Source: an uncultured Pseudoteredinibacter sp. (GTDB taxonomy: Bacteria; Pseudomonadota; Gammaproteobacteria; Pseudomonadales; Cellvibrionaceae). Taken from it: a stretch of DNA of 64,000 nt. The notes below the pieces were generated by a model that searched no databases, had not been told where the DNA came from, and was given only the letters and a program-made list of their open reading frames with translations. The stretch covers positions 62,001 to 126,000 of the forward strand of contig NZ_CANMSS010000004.1 of the NCBI RefSeq assembly GCF_947500695.1, read 5' to 3'. Positions 1 through 9,400 of this stretch are shown piece by piece; position 1 is the stretch's first letter, and each line of letters begins with the position of its first letter. A program made the position numbers and the translations under genes.

Positions 1-2718
1 GGTGAAATCTTTAGCTATGTAGTTCGAGCTAAAGAGGGCGCTTTGCGTGAAGACGGTCAAGCATATACCCCAGAAGATCTGCGTACCATTCAAGACTGGA
101 TTGTAAGACCTCAGTTGATTCGCGTTCCCGGTATTACCGAAATCAACAGTATTGGCGGCTACGAGCGCGAATACGAAGTTGTACCGGAGCCCGGCAAGCT
201 ACTCGCTTACAAAGTTGATTTGCAGGATTTGTTGCAAGCTCTGCAGCGAAACAATCAAAACCGTGGCGCAGGTTTTATCGAAAAGAATGGCGAGCAATGG
301 CTGATACGTTCACCGGGACAGCTCAATGATCTGCAGGATATTGGCGCTGTAGTGATTGCTAAACGTGACGACGCGCCGGTGCGCGTGCGTGATGTAGCTG
401 AGGTACGTTATGGCAAGCAGTTGCGCAGTGGCGCGGCAACCCAGAACGGTGCCGAAGTCGTGTTAGGCACGGCTTTTATGCTACTGGGTGAAAACAGTCG
501 CACCGTCTCGGCAGCGGTCGCCGATAAGCTGAAACTGGTTAATAGCAGTTTGCCTAGTGGTGTGGAAGCTGTTGCGCTCTATAGTCGTACAAGCCTAGTG
601 GATAAAACCATTGCTACGGTTCGCACCAACCTTTTCGAGGGTGCGGTCTTAGTTATCGTCGTATTGTTTACCTTGCTCGGAAATATTCGCGCTGCATTTA
701 TTGCTGCATTGGTGATACCGCTTAGCATGTTATTTGCTATCACGGGTATGGCCGCTAATCGTGTAAGTGGCAATTTAATGAGCTTGGGCGCGATTGATTT
801 TGGACTAATTGTCGATGGGGCAGTGATTGTTGTTGAAAACACGCTGCGCCGATTGGGTTTGGCTCAACATCGTCTTGGACGTGTATTAACCATTGAAGAG
901 CGTCTACGTGAAGTGATGGCAGGTACACGCGAGGTGATCCAGCCGGCGGTTTTCGGCATGTTTATTATCATGCTGGTATACCTGCCCATATTTGCCTTGT
1001 CCGGTGTTGAAGGAAAGATGTTCCACCCGATGGCGTTTACTGTGGTGGCAGCACTGTTAGGTGCTATGTTGTTTTCGATCACCTTTGTGCCGGCTGCAGT
1101 GGCGATTTTGATGGGCGGCAAAATTAGTGAAAAAGAAAACTTCTTAATGGCTAGAGCACGCCAAGCTTATCAACCTTTATTAGCGCTCTCGCTTCGCGCT
1201 CCATTGGTGGTTTTGCTTAGCGCTGCCTTGCTAGTGGGCAGCAGCGCTTGGCAGCTTAGTCGATTGGGCTCTGAGTTTTTACCGCAACTTGATGAGCACG
1301 ATATCGCTATGCATGCTTTGCGTATACCTGGTACTGGCTTGCAACAATCGATTCAAATGCAGTTGCAGCTGGAAAAGGTTGTCAGTGGCTTTCCCGAGGT
1401 TAGCCATGTATTTTCCAAAATTGGAACACCCGAGGTGGCGACAGACCCAATGCCACCTAGCGTCGCTGATACCTATGTGATCCTTAAGCCTAAGCAGGAA
1501 TGGCCTAATCCTGATAAATCTAAAGCAGAATTATTGGATGAGCTAAGGGCAGCCGTATTACCTGTACCGGGAAATAAATACGAATTTACTCAGCCCATCG
1601 AAATGCGCTTTAACGAGCTAATTGCGGGCGTGCGTGCCGATGTTGCTGTTCGTGTTTATGGCGATGATATGGAAGTCTTAGAGGCCGCGGGGCGACAGGT
1701 CTCAGAGTTGCTAGCCAAGGTAGACGGTGCAAAGGATGTACAACTTCAGCAGTTAACCGGCTTGCCTATGTTGAGTGTAGAGCCTGAGCGCGATCACTTA
1801 GCCTTGTTAGGTTTAACGGTAGATGATGTGCAGCAAAACTTGCGTGCCGCCGTGGCGGGTATCGATGCCGGAGTAATCTATGAGGGGGATAAGCGTTTTC
1901 GTTTGTTGGTGCGATATGACAATGAGTTAAGGGAAAATACCGAAGCCCTGGCTCGCTTGCCAATCGCTCTACCTATCGATGCGAACCCTGAGCTGCGCTA
2001 TGTGCCGCTTGGTGAAATAGCAACGATTAAATCAATCGAAGGGCCGAACCAAATCAATCGCCAAAGCGGTAAGCGCAACGTTGTTGTTACGGCGAATGTT
2101 GAGGGTAGAGACCTTGGTAGTTTTATCTCCGATACCAAAGCTGTTATGAATCAGCAGTTGGATATACCTGCGGGATATTGGATTGATTATGGCGGTACCT
2201 TTAAACAACTACAGTCGGCCAGCGAGCGCTTGAGTATTGTTGTGCCTTTAACCCTGTTGTTGATATTGGGTATTTTGTATAGCACCTTTAATTCTCTACG
2301 CGACGCTCTGATTATTTTCAGCGGTGTGCCATTGGCACTTACAGGTGGGGTGGTTGCATTGAGTTTAAGAGGAATGCCACTATCAATCTCAGCAGTTATT
2401 GGCTTTATCGCGCTTTCAGGCGTAGCCGTACTTAACGGTGTAGTTATGCTAAGCTTTATTCGTGATTTGCGTGATCAGGGTAAGGACTTGCTTGAGGCAA
2501 TTAGGGAAGGAGCCAGTGCGCGTCTGCGCCCAGTACTGATGACGGCGCTTGTTGCTAGCCTAGGTTTTCTCCCGATGGCTTTTAACACAGGAGCAGGCGC
2601 CGAAGTGCAAAGGCCATTAGCAACGGTGGTTATCGGGGGTATTGTTTCTTCAACCTTGTTAACGCTGGTTTTACTGCCTGCACTTTATCGAATGGTTTAT
2701 CAGCGTAGTTCTTCATAA
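1..2718 (+). CDS. Heavy-metal efflux RND transporter, CzcA/CusA family (5' end outside window)
   Basis: Inner-membrane proton-driven pump of a tripartite CzcCBA-type exporter that moves divalent metal ions out of the periplasm or cytoplasm. The reading frame is open from base 1 and the first residues visible are already inside the porter domain, so the N-terminus (roughly the first 130-150 residues of a ~1040-residue family) lies upstream. Visible features are the transmembrane block around 620-1130 and another around 2240-2700. The TM4 signature DFGLIVDGAVIVVEN at 796-840 fits the HME1 pattern DFGx3DGAx3VEN that is associated with Zn/Co/Cd export, not the Cu/Ag pattern. The membrane-fusion and outer-membrane partners are not in the window, presumably upstream. 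It ends just before an inverted repeat. Family certain; metal assignment is inferred from the motif. Confidence 0.93.
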   Translation, partial: GEIFSYVVRAKEGALREDGQAYTPEDLRTIQDWIVRPQLIRVPGITEINSIGGYEREYEVVPEPGKLLAYKVDLQDLLQALQRNNQNRGAGFIEKNGEQWLIRSPGQLNDLQDIGAVVIAKRDDAPVRVRDVAEVRYGKQLRSGAATQNGAEVVLGTAFMLLGENSRTVSAAVADKLKLVNSSLPSGVEAVALYSRTSLVDKTIATVRTNLFEGAVLVIVVLFTLLGNIRAAFIAALVIPLSMLFAITGMAANRVSGNLMSLGAIDFGLIVDGAVIVVENTLRRLGLAQHRLGRVLTIEERLREVMAGTREVIQPAVFGMFIIMLVYLPIFALSGVEGKMFHPMAFTVVAALLGAMLFSITFVPAAVAILMGGKISEKENFLMARARQAYQPLLALSLRAPLVVLLSAALLVGSSAWQLSRLGSEFLPQLDEHDIAMHALRIPGTGLQQSIQMQLQLEKVVSGFPEVSHVFSKIGTPEVATDPMPPSVADTYVILKPKQEWPNPDKSKAELLDELRAAVLPVPGNKYEFTQPIEMRFNELIAGVRADVAVRVYGDDMEVLEAAGRQVSELLAKVDGAKDVQLQQLTGLPMLSVEPERDHLALLGLTVDDVQQNLRAAVAGIDAGVIYEGDKRFRLLVRYDNELRENTEALARLPIALPIDANPELRYVPLGEIATIKSIEGPNQINRQSGKRNVVVTANVEGRDLGSFISDTKAVMNQQLDIPAGYWIDYGGTFKQLQSASERLSIVVPLTLLLILGILYSTFNSLRDALIIFSGVPLALTGGVVALSLRGMPLSISAVIGFIALSGVAVLNGVVMLSFIRDLRDQGKDLLEAIREGASARLRPVLMTALVASLGFLPMAFNTGAGAEVQRPLATVVIGGIVSSTLLTLVLLPALYRMVYQRSSS

Positions 2719-2725
2719 AAGTTAG

Positions 2726-2745
2726 GGGCCAGTTGTTACTGGCCC
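2726..2745. terminator. Hairpin between convergent genes, possible bidirectional terminator
   Basis: Perfect 8-bp inverted repeat GGGCCAGT-TGTT-ACTGGCCC just after the RND pump stop codon and before the 3' end of the opposing small membrane gene. On the minus strand it is followed by a short T-rich stretch (TTTTAT); on the plus strand the T-run is weak. Best read as a shared terminator for the two converging transcripts. Confidence 0.6.
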
Positions 2746-2778
2746 ATTTACTAAGCATTTGGCTCTGCGAGTTCTGGC

Positions 2779-3084
2779 TTATTTGCTTTGCTTTTCCGTT
2801 AGCGCATTGTTCATGGCTTGCAGCTTTGTATATAGCTTTTTTCCTAGAGGCCATAAACACATCGCTGATAGATAAACGCTAACAAATTGAGAGACCGTTA
2901 GTAGTGCCAGTTTAGGCCAGAAATCGATCTCTTCAGAAAAGAGCCCAAGAACTAAATGCCCCGGAAATGCCAGAACTTTATACGCCCAAAGCCATTGCCA
3001 TTGATATGCGAATGCAACGGAGAGCAAAGCTAGTACCGACATCAATAGGGCGAGGAATAAGGCTGTCTGTTGCTGTTGAATCAT
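2779..3084 (-). CDS. Small inner-membrane protein of unknown function
   Basis: 101 residues with two to three hydrophobic segments: about residues 7-27 (Leu/Ala/Val rich), 31-50 (Trp-rich, ending in a Gly-His-Leu stretch) and 56-78. The tail is charged and Lys-rich, consistent with a cytoplasmic C-terminus. I do not recognise the family. It converges on the RND pump and is divergent from the CueR-like regulator, but shares no obvious promoter with it. Hydrophobic segmentation on a short frame with acceptable composition supports a real gene; the ribosome-binding site is weak, so the start is uncertain. Confidence 0.55.
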   Translation of the reverse strand: MIQQQQTALFLALLMSVLALLSVAFAYQWQWLWAYKVLAFPGHLVLGLFSEEIDFWPKLALLTVSQFVSVYLSAMCLWPLGKKLYTKLQAMNNALTEKQSK

Positions 3085-3317
3085 ACCTGAGCTTCAATTC
3101 CTGTCTGGTTTTATATCTTCATCCTGGAAGACCTGAGCGTTGCTTATGAGTGCTCGATAAATGCACAGTGTTTGCTGAGTATGCCCACACTTCTTTTAAT
3201 ACTGTTTGGCCTTGCACCTTGATTTTCAAGGAGGGTTGAAAAATATCTAATAAAATCAAGGGCCTACTTTAACCTTGAGGTTCTTATTTGGATTTTTAGA
3301 TTTGTCAGCAGTCCTGC

Positions 3318-3348
3318 TTGACCTTATAGTTGCTGGAAGCTTTAGTAT
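3318..3348 (+). promoter_or_regulatory. MerR/CueR-type promoter-operator with 19-bp spacer
   Basis: A -35 element TTGACC (3318-3323) and a -10 element TAGTAT (3343-3348) are separated by exactly 19 bp, the overlong spacing typical of promoters activated by MerR-family proteins. The spacer carries the imperfect dyad CCTTatag-ttg-ctggAAGc, close to the CueR box (CCTTCC...GGAAGG). It lies about 60 bp upstream of the regulator start at 3411, so the regulator-permease operon is probably autoregulated and metal induced. Confidence 0.8.
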
Positions 3349-3410
3349 GCCTAGCCATTGGAGCTAAAACTTCAGTTTTAGCAGATGGCAGGCTGAATAG
3401 GAGTCTATCA

Positions 3411-3833
3411 ATGAACATTAGTGAAGCGGCTAAACGCAGCGGGCTAAGCAGCAAGACAATACGTTACTACGAGAGTATTGGGCTGGTAAAAGTGGCTAAG
3501 CGTTCAGACAATGGCTACCGCGACTATAGCGAGAGTGATGTTGAAGCCTTGCGCTTCTTACAAAGAGCTAGGGCAACTGGCTTCGGAATTGAAGAGTGTC
3601 GGCAATTACTAGGCCTATACGACAATGAGCAGCGCCACTCATCCCATGTGAAATCCTTGGTTTTGGAAAAGGTAGAGCAAGTAGAGAGCCAAATCGCTGA
3701 GTTGCAGGCTATGCGCAACACTCTAAATACGCTTGCTAGCCGATGTGCAGGTGATGAAGGGCCGCACTGCGCCATTCTTGATGAGCTATCTACTGTAAGC
3801 GGGGAAGAATCGAACTTGGAGGAAGGCAAATGA
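3411..3833 (+). CDS. cueR: CueR-like MerR-family metal-responsive regulator
   Basis: Cytoplasmic DNA-binding activator that untwists overlong promoters on binding monovalent copper or silver. From the ATG at 3411 (preceded by TAGGAG) it is 140 residues. The winged-helix HTH is at residues 1-70, the dimerisation helix at about 80-110, and Cys112 and Cys120 flank a seven-residue loop exactly as in Escherichia coli CueR. Ser77, the residue linked to +1-ion selectivity, is also present. An upstream in-frame start exists, but it would overlap the promoter and add a non-homologous extension. The stop overlaps the next start (ATGA), so it is translationally coupled to the permease. Assignment to the Cu(I)-type clade is from these residues; the true inducer is untested. 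Confidence 0.88.
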   Translation: MNISEAAKRSGLSSKTIRYYESIGLVKVAKRSDNGYRDYSESDVEALRFLQRARATGFGIEECRQLLGLYDNEQRHSSHVKSLVLEKVEQVESQIAELQAMRNTLNTLASRCAGDEGPHCAILDELSTVSGEESNLEEGK

Positions 3834-5035
3834 GCTCCTGTTGTTCAAGTAAAAATAAATCTGGCGCCGCGGAATCTAACCCTGCTGTAGAGACAAGCGC
3901 CCAAAGCAGTTGCTGTGGGACTAAACCGGCAGCTCCCAGTACTTGCTGCCCCAGTGAGCCGCAAGAAGCGCTGAGTAGTTGCTGCGAGCAATCAGCTGAT
4001 CAGCCCGATTGGTTTTTGCGCGTATGTCTGGTTTTAGTACTGTTCTTCTACAGCTTAAATTTATCTGACTGGGTTTATGATTTAGGTATTGAGGAAAGCT
4101 TTGTATGGTCCTTATCCCCCGCGCTGGGAATAATGGCCGATACGGTGTATGAATTAATCAATACGATGTGGTTCAGTGTTGTATTGGCGGCTTTGTTTGT
4201 CGGTTTTTTAGCAAAGATACCCCAAAGCTTTGTGTTAGCGATATTGGGTAAAGGTGGCAGCATTAATGGCTTGGGCCGCGCTACCGTAGCGGGTGTGCTG
4301 ATGGATTTATGCAGTCACGGTATTTTAATGGTGGCCATGCAGCTATACCGAAAAGGCGCCAGCCTAGGGCAGGTCATGGCCTTTTTGGTGGCAAGTCCTT
4401 GGAATTCACTCTCATTGACGTTGATCCTAATCGCCTTAATCGGCTGGCAGTGGACCCTAGCGTTTATCGGCTTATCGATGATCTTAGCGTTTATTACCGG
4501 ATATCTTTTCGACCTCCTAAGCCGCCGAGGGACATTGCCTGAGAACCCCTATTCGGCAGAGTTAGAAGAGGGCTTTGAATTTTGGCCAGAGGCCAAGCGT
4601 CAATGGAGCGAGCTGCGTATTGATAAAGCTTGGTGGCTAAGTGTTTGGGAAGAAGCCTTGGCTGGTTCTAAGATGGTTGTGCGCTGGCTGTTATTTGGTG
4701 TTCTGCTCGCCGCTTTGATCAGGGGCTTTGTCAGCCTAGATGACTTTCAGCAGTATTTCGGTCCAAGCCTAATCGGCTTGGGGGCTACTTTACTGGCAGC
4801 GACTATTATTGAAGTTTGCTCTGAAGGCTCCACTCCAATAGCCGCTGATTTAATGACAAGGGCGAATGCACCTGGCAATAGCTTTGCGTTTCTAATGACG
4901 GGTGTTGCGACGGACTATACCGAGGTGATGGTAATTAAAGACACTATGAAGAGCTGGAAAACGGCTTTGTTTTTACCGCTCCTCTGTGTGCCTCAGGTGG
5001 TGGTGGTTGCTGTAATACTCAATCAATTCAGTTAG
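3830..5035 (+). CDS. SO_0444-family copper/zinc efflux permease
   Basis: Predicted inner-membrane metal exporter of the DUF318/ArsP-like permease superfamily. The first 60 residues are a cytosolic Cys-rich tail with four vicinal CC pairs (4-5, 28-29, 39-40, 51-52), likely to capture thiophilic metal. Then follow about eight to ten membrane segments in two halves, one with a conserved CSHG motif near residue 161 and the other with CSEGSTP near residue 326, typical of the permease core. Four-base overlap with the CueR-like gene and the shared MerR-type promoter indicate a regulator-exporter operon for copper (or zinc) detoxification. It stands beside an RND pump of predicted Zn/Co/Cd type, so the segment looks like a metal-resistance block. 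Confidence 0.87.
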   Translation: MSSCCSSKNKSGAAESNPAVETSAQSSCCGTKPAAPSTCCPSEPQEALSSCCEQSADQPDWFLRVCLVLVLFFYSLNLSDWVYDLGIEESFVWSLSPALGIMADTVYELINTMWFSVVLAALFVGFLAKIPQSFVLAILGKGGSINGLGRATVAGVLMDLCSHGILMVAMQLYRKGASLGQVMAFLVASPWNSLSLTLILIALIGWQWTLAFIGLSMILAFITGYLFDLLSRRGTLPENPYSAELEEGFEFWPEAKRQWSELRIDKAWWLSVWEEALAGSKMVVRWLLFGVLLAALIRGFVSLDDFQQYFGPSLIGLGATLLAATIIEVCSEGSTPIAADLMTRANAPGNSFAFLMTGVATDYTEVMVIKDTMKSWKTALFLPLLCVPQVVVVAVILNQFS

Positions 5036-5115
5036 AGCTAGCTGGATAGGGGTAGTTAGAAGCAGAGTAAATGTCAGCTTTCGCCCTGTGATTTGCTGTC
5101 GCTTCAAACCAATAT

Positions 5116-5136
5116 GGGGCCATTCGAGCCCCTTTG
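5116..5136 (+). terminator. Weak hairpin after the copper permease
   Basis: GGGGC-CATTCGA-GCCCC followed by TTT, about 80 bp after the permease stop. The stem is only 5 bp and the T-tract is short, so this is a tentative terminator. Confidence 0.3.
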
Positions 5137-5200
5137 AAAGCTATAGCCGGCTTTAAATGACTAACAAAATAAGATAATAAGAAATAAGGCCAAAAACACC

Positions 5201-6259
5201 ATGAGTCAGTCCCAAGATCCTGTTCAATCTATTAGCCAGTTTCCTACTCAATTTCCTAAGGGCAGCAAAATTGTTGTGGCAGGGGCGGGTAGTATTGGCT
5301 GCTTTGTTGGGGGGCTTTTGGCGGCCCAGGGGCATAAAGTGTGTCTGTGGGGGCGAGCAAGAATAATTGATGCCATTCAAGAAAAGGGTTTGCAATTAAG
5401 CGATGGTGATGGACTGGATATTAAGCTTGCAGCAGAACAGCTAGAGCTAAGTACGGATGCCAGTTGCTTGGCCGAAGCCGATATTATTTTATTGGCTGCA
5501 AAGAGCTTGGTAACAGAAGAAATAGCAAAAGACATTTCACGGCATGCACCTAAGCAAGCCGTAGTCTTAAGTCTTCAAAACGGAATTAGAAATCCTGCAA
5601 TTTTACGAGAGCAACTTGAGCAAGCGGTTCTTGCGACCATGATCCCATTCAATGTTGTTCATAGTGAAGGTAACCGATTTCATAGAGCAACATTTACTGC
5701 TGAGTTAATGATGGAATGGCAGCCAGCTTTGGCTGAATTTTTGAGTGGAGAGTACATCAACTTTAAACCGCTGGAGCAATTTAATGAAATTGCTTGGGGC
5801 AAGCTGCTGCTTAATATTAATAATGCCGTCAATGCGCTGGGTGGTTTGCCACTTAAACAACAATTAATGAATCGCCAATGGCGCTGCCTAATGGCCGATG
5901 TGGTCAGTGAGAGCTTGGCGGTACTTTCCGCCGCGGGTATTGAGCACATATCGGTGGCACCGGTTAATATGAGAGTTTTCTGCTGGATTCTTCGATTGCC
6001 TACTTTTATGTTCAGCAGAATCGCCAACTCTATGCTCAAGGTGGACCCTCAGGCCCGGGCGTCTATGTATGAAGATCTAGAGCAAAAACGCCTGACCGAA
6101 ATTGATGAGTTTCAGGGGGTCATTATCGAGCTGTCCAAGCAACACCGTTGTTCATCGTCTTTAAATCAGCGTATCTACCAGCTGATAAAAGATGCCGAAT
6201 TACAAGCTACTGGGTCGCCCGCATTATCCGTTGCAGATATACGCTCCCTTTCTTCTTAA
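5201..6259 (+). CDS. Ketopantoate reductase (PanE/ApbA) family oxidoreductase
   Basis: Cytoplasmic NADPH-dependent reductase of the 2-dehydropantoate 2-reductase superfamily. The N-terminal Rossmann fold shows GAGSIG near residues 29-34, followed by the usual beta-alpha-beta. The C-terminal all-helical ApbA_C domain (about 190-335) contains a WGKLLLNINNAVNAL block in which Lys and Asn match the substrate-binding positions of PanE. At 352 residues it is longer than typical PanE (~300), and many organisms carry paralogues acting on other 2-keto acids, so a role in pantothenate synthesis is likely but not certain. It stands alone between the metal block and the GGDEF-EAL gene. The ribosome-binding site is weak. 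Confidence 0.8.
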   Translation: MSQSQDPVQSISQFPTQFPKGSKIVVAGAGSIGCFVGGLLAAQGHKVCLWGRARIIDAIQEKGLQLSDGDGLDIKLAAEQLELSTDASCLAEADIILLAAKSLVTEEIAKDISRHAPKQAVVLSLQNGIRNPAILREQLEQAVLATMIPFNVVHSEGNRFHRATFTAELMMEWQPALAEFLSGEYINFKPLEQFNEIAWGKLLLNINNAVNALGGLPLKQQLMNRQWRCLMADVVSESLAVLSAAGIEHISVAPVNMRVFCWILRLPTFMFSRIANSMLKVDPQARASMYEDLEQKRLTEIDEFQGVIIELSKQHRCSSSLNQRIYQLIKDAELQATGSPALSVADIRSLSS

Positions 6260-6449
6260 GTAGCGACTGTTACATTTGAAATAAACACTGCTTTCTGTTG
6301 GCCTAATTCTTTCGTTAATTCTAGCTCTGATAATCTAGTTCTTTAGTTTTGCATTCCGTTCGCGTAAACAGTTTTAAAAACGGATTGTTGCGTGGCGCCC
6401 TATACCGCAAACTTCTCACTGAAGGATCATATTTTCAGATGGGAACGTC

Positions 6450-9400
6450 ATGCTTTGTCGCCGCTTGCTGGTCAGCGTTATCGGCTTTTTAATTACTTTC
6501 TATACTGCATTGAGCATAGCTTTGCACCAAGAACCTTCCAGTGTGGTGGGCGGGCCATCCGTGTCTGCTGCGGGGACAAAAAAGCTAGCGAATAAGACTC
6601 TTGGGGTGAAGGATTCGCAATCAAGCGTTCGTCAAGAAAAACTCGCCATGCACTTATATCAACGGGATATCCCTTTTGCTAATGAGCAAAGCTTAGCGAT
6701 AACTCGTGATAGTTTAGGTTACTATTGGTTAGGTACGGGGCTGGGCTTGGTCAGATATGATGGTAATGAATCCCAAAGAGTAATGAGCAATGCCCGCGGA
6801 GATGCCACGGGCTCGGTTGTTATCCGCTTGCTGGAATATAATGGCTATATTTGGGCAGGGACCGCCGCTCAGGGTTTATTTAGAGTCGACTTGAGCAATC
6901 ATCAGATTAAACACTACCCTAAAGGAGAGGGCATCAGTCACGGTTATGTGACGGGCTTGATCGAGGATCAGTATCAACGGTTTTGGGTGTTGACCATTGA
7001 TGGTTTAAATCTATACGACCCAAAAACTGACAGCTTCCAACAATTCTTTTTGCCTAGGCGTGTTGCGGCAACGTCTTCTCCAACATACTCTTTCAAGACC
7101 TTAGTCGCGCTTGATCGTGATACGGTTCTTATTTCGTCCTTCGCCCAGGGTGTTCAGGTATTTGATATTCGCTCTGGCTCATTTAAGGCTGCGACTGATT
7201 CGCCTCTTCAGATAAGCGATGAAGGCTTCAAACTTCACTTAAGCAAAGCTGGCGGTGAGCTTATTAAGACGGGCGTCGATCGCTTTGTTTATGGGGTGAA
7301 TAATCGTTTGTTCGAGTTTGATCGAACAGGTTATTTGATTCGTTCAGCTGGGATCTTTCCAGAAGGAGTTGATAGTTCTGAGCATATGCCATTGAGCACA
7401 GGAAAGAGCGTGCAGATAAGGCGGCTTGCAGCTGGGGAAAATGGTGGTGTTTGGGTGGTGCCTATGGGAGGCGGCTTATTCCAATGGTCGAGTGATCGCA
7501 AAACTCTATACCACAGTTTTAATGCCGCAAGAAATAAACTGGGTGTTGGTAATCCGTACAGTTTGTTTGTTGACAACGATGGTTCTCTCGCAATCAGCTA
7601 CTTAAAATCGCCGCCTAGGTTTTGGAACCCCATAGGTGGCAGAGTAAAAACCTACCGACTGAAAAAAGAAGGCTACACCCTGAAAGACTTTCGGGCATTT
7701 ATCGCGATTGAAGATAATGACAGTACTTGGCTATTTGGTGATGCCGATTACTTTATTCGCTTAGACCCTCACGGAAAGGTAACTCAAGTAGAGAATATAC
7801 CAGGCCAGTTGATAGCTGCGGTTAAACGGGGTGATAGCTTATATATCAGCACTTACCGTGGAGTTTATCGGTTTCATTTGCCTTCTCAAACTCTGGAACA
7901 GATAGATAAAATTTACCCAGCTTATGTTGATGTTCTTCATAGGCAGCAAGTTTGGGTTCGGATGCCTACTAATGAAGTGCTGCGTATCGATCAAAAAGGC
8001 GGCAGATACAGTTATAAAATTGAGGGAGACTTTACCACTGTTGAAAGCAACTTTTCCGTATCTGAGGATGGGCAGCTATATTTCTTCGTAAAGGGTTTTC
8101 TATATCGATACAACGAGGCGAGTGATGGCTTCGAAAAGCTTCATGAAAAGCCCTTAAAAGTTCACAGTCCAGCTGACTTCTACATCCGATCTAATGAGCT
8201 CTACCTATTTTCTGATGGCGCCTACCGCTTAAGCCTAGATGAGTTGGATAATTCCCAAGCAGCAACGAAAGTACTGCGAGACGATCGATTTTTTCGGCGT
8301 GTTCACTGCAGTACCGAAGGCTGCTGGCTTAGAAATGATTTAAATTCGAACCTTGAATTTTTTGAGTTTAATAGCGAAAAGTGGTTCGATTACTATCATA
8401 CCCAAGGTTTTCCTTTTTTGCGTGGAGTCACCCCGCTTAAATATAAAGCTGAGGAGTTGTGGCTGTCTTCTCATGGGGTTATCTACAAAGTTCAGTTTCC
8501 ATTGCCTTATGCCAATAGTGAGACGCCGACTAGAATACACAGCGTAAACACCTATACCTCAGATAAGCCCCTGGAAACTCATCTGTCGCCCTTAGAAAAT
8601 GTTGAACTTGACCATAATGTCAGTGCCATACGCCTGAATTTCGGAGACGGGCAGTTTTACAAGAATGGTGACGAAAAGCCTATGTACCGTTTGTTGGGGC
8701 TGAGCGAGCAATGGTTAAGTGCGAGCCACAATCAGGCTACGTACACGGCATTAAGCCCGGGTGAGTACACTTTTCAGGTTAAGCCAGCAGCTTCAGACGA
8801 GGTAAGCGATCAGCTTGCCATTCTTGTTAAGGCGGCTTGGTGGAATTCTTGGTTAGCTAGATTGATTTACCTGGTGGCAGCGGTATCAATATTGTTGTTA
8901 TTGGCTTACTTGCGCTGGGATAAGTATCGATCTGAGTATCTGGCCAATAAGAAAATTCTGGAGTATGCCAAAGGCATTGATGGTGTAAATCAAGGTGTCT
9001 GTGTTATCGAATCTAATGGCCGTATCGTTTCTGCCAATCGGGCTTTTAAATCTTTTGTTCAAAACGATGTGTCGCAGCGTTTTATTTGGGAGTTTGTACA
9101 CAAACTTAACACAGAAGATGATTTTGAAATGCGCTGGTTGCAAATACGAGAGCAGCGGAGCATTCGCGGACGTCTGCGCCTTCGTAGCCCAACACGCGCA
9201 ATGCCAGTGGAATATAGTATCTCGATCATTGATCAGTTAGATCTTGAAAACTCTCGTTATATTGCTTTGTTTTCGGATATTTCAGAACGTATCGAGCATG
9301 AAAATGAGTTGCGTGATTTAGCAAGCTGCGACACCTTGACGGGCTTGCATAATCGCTATTATTTGAACCTGCATTTAGAAAAGTTAATCAACTCAGAAGT

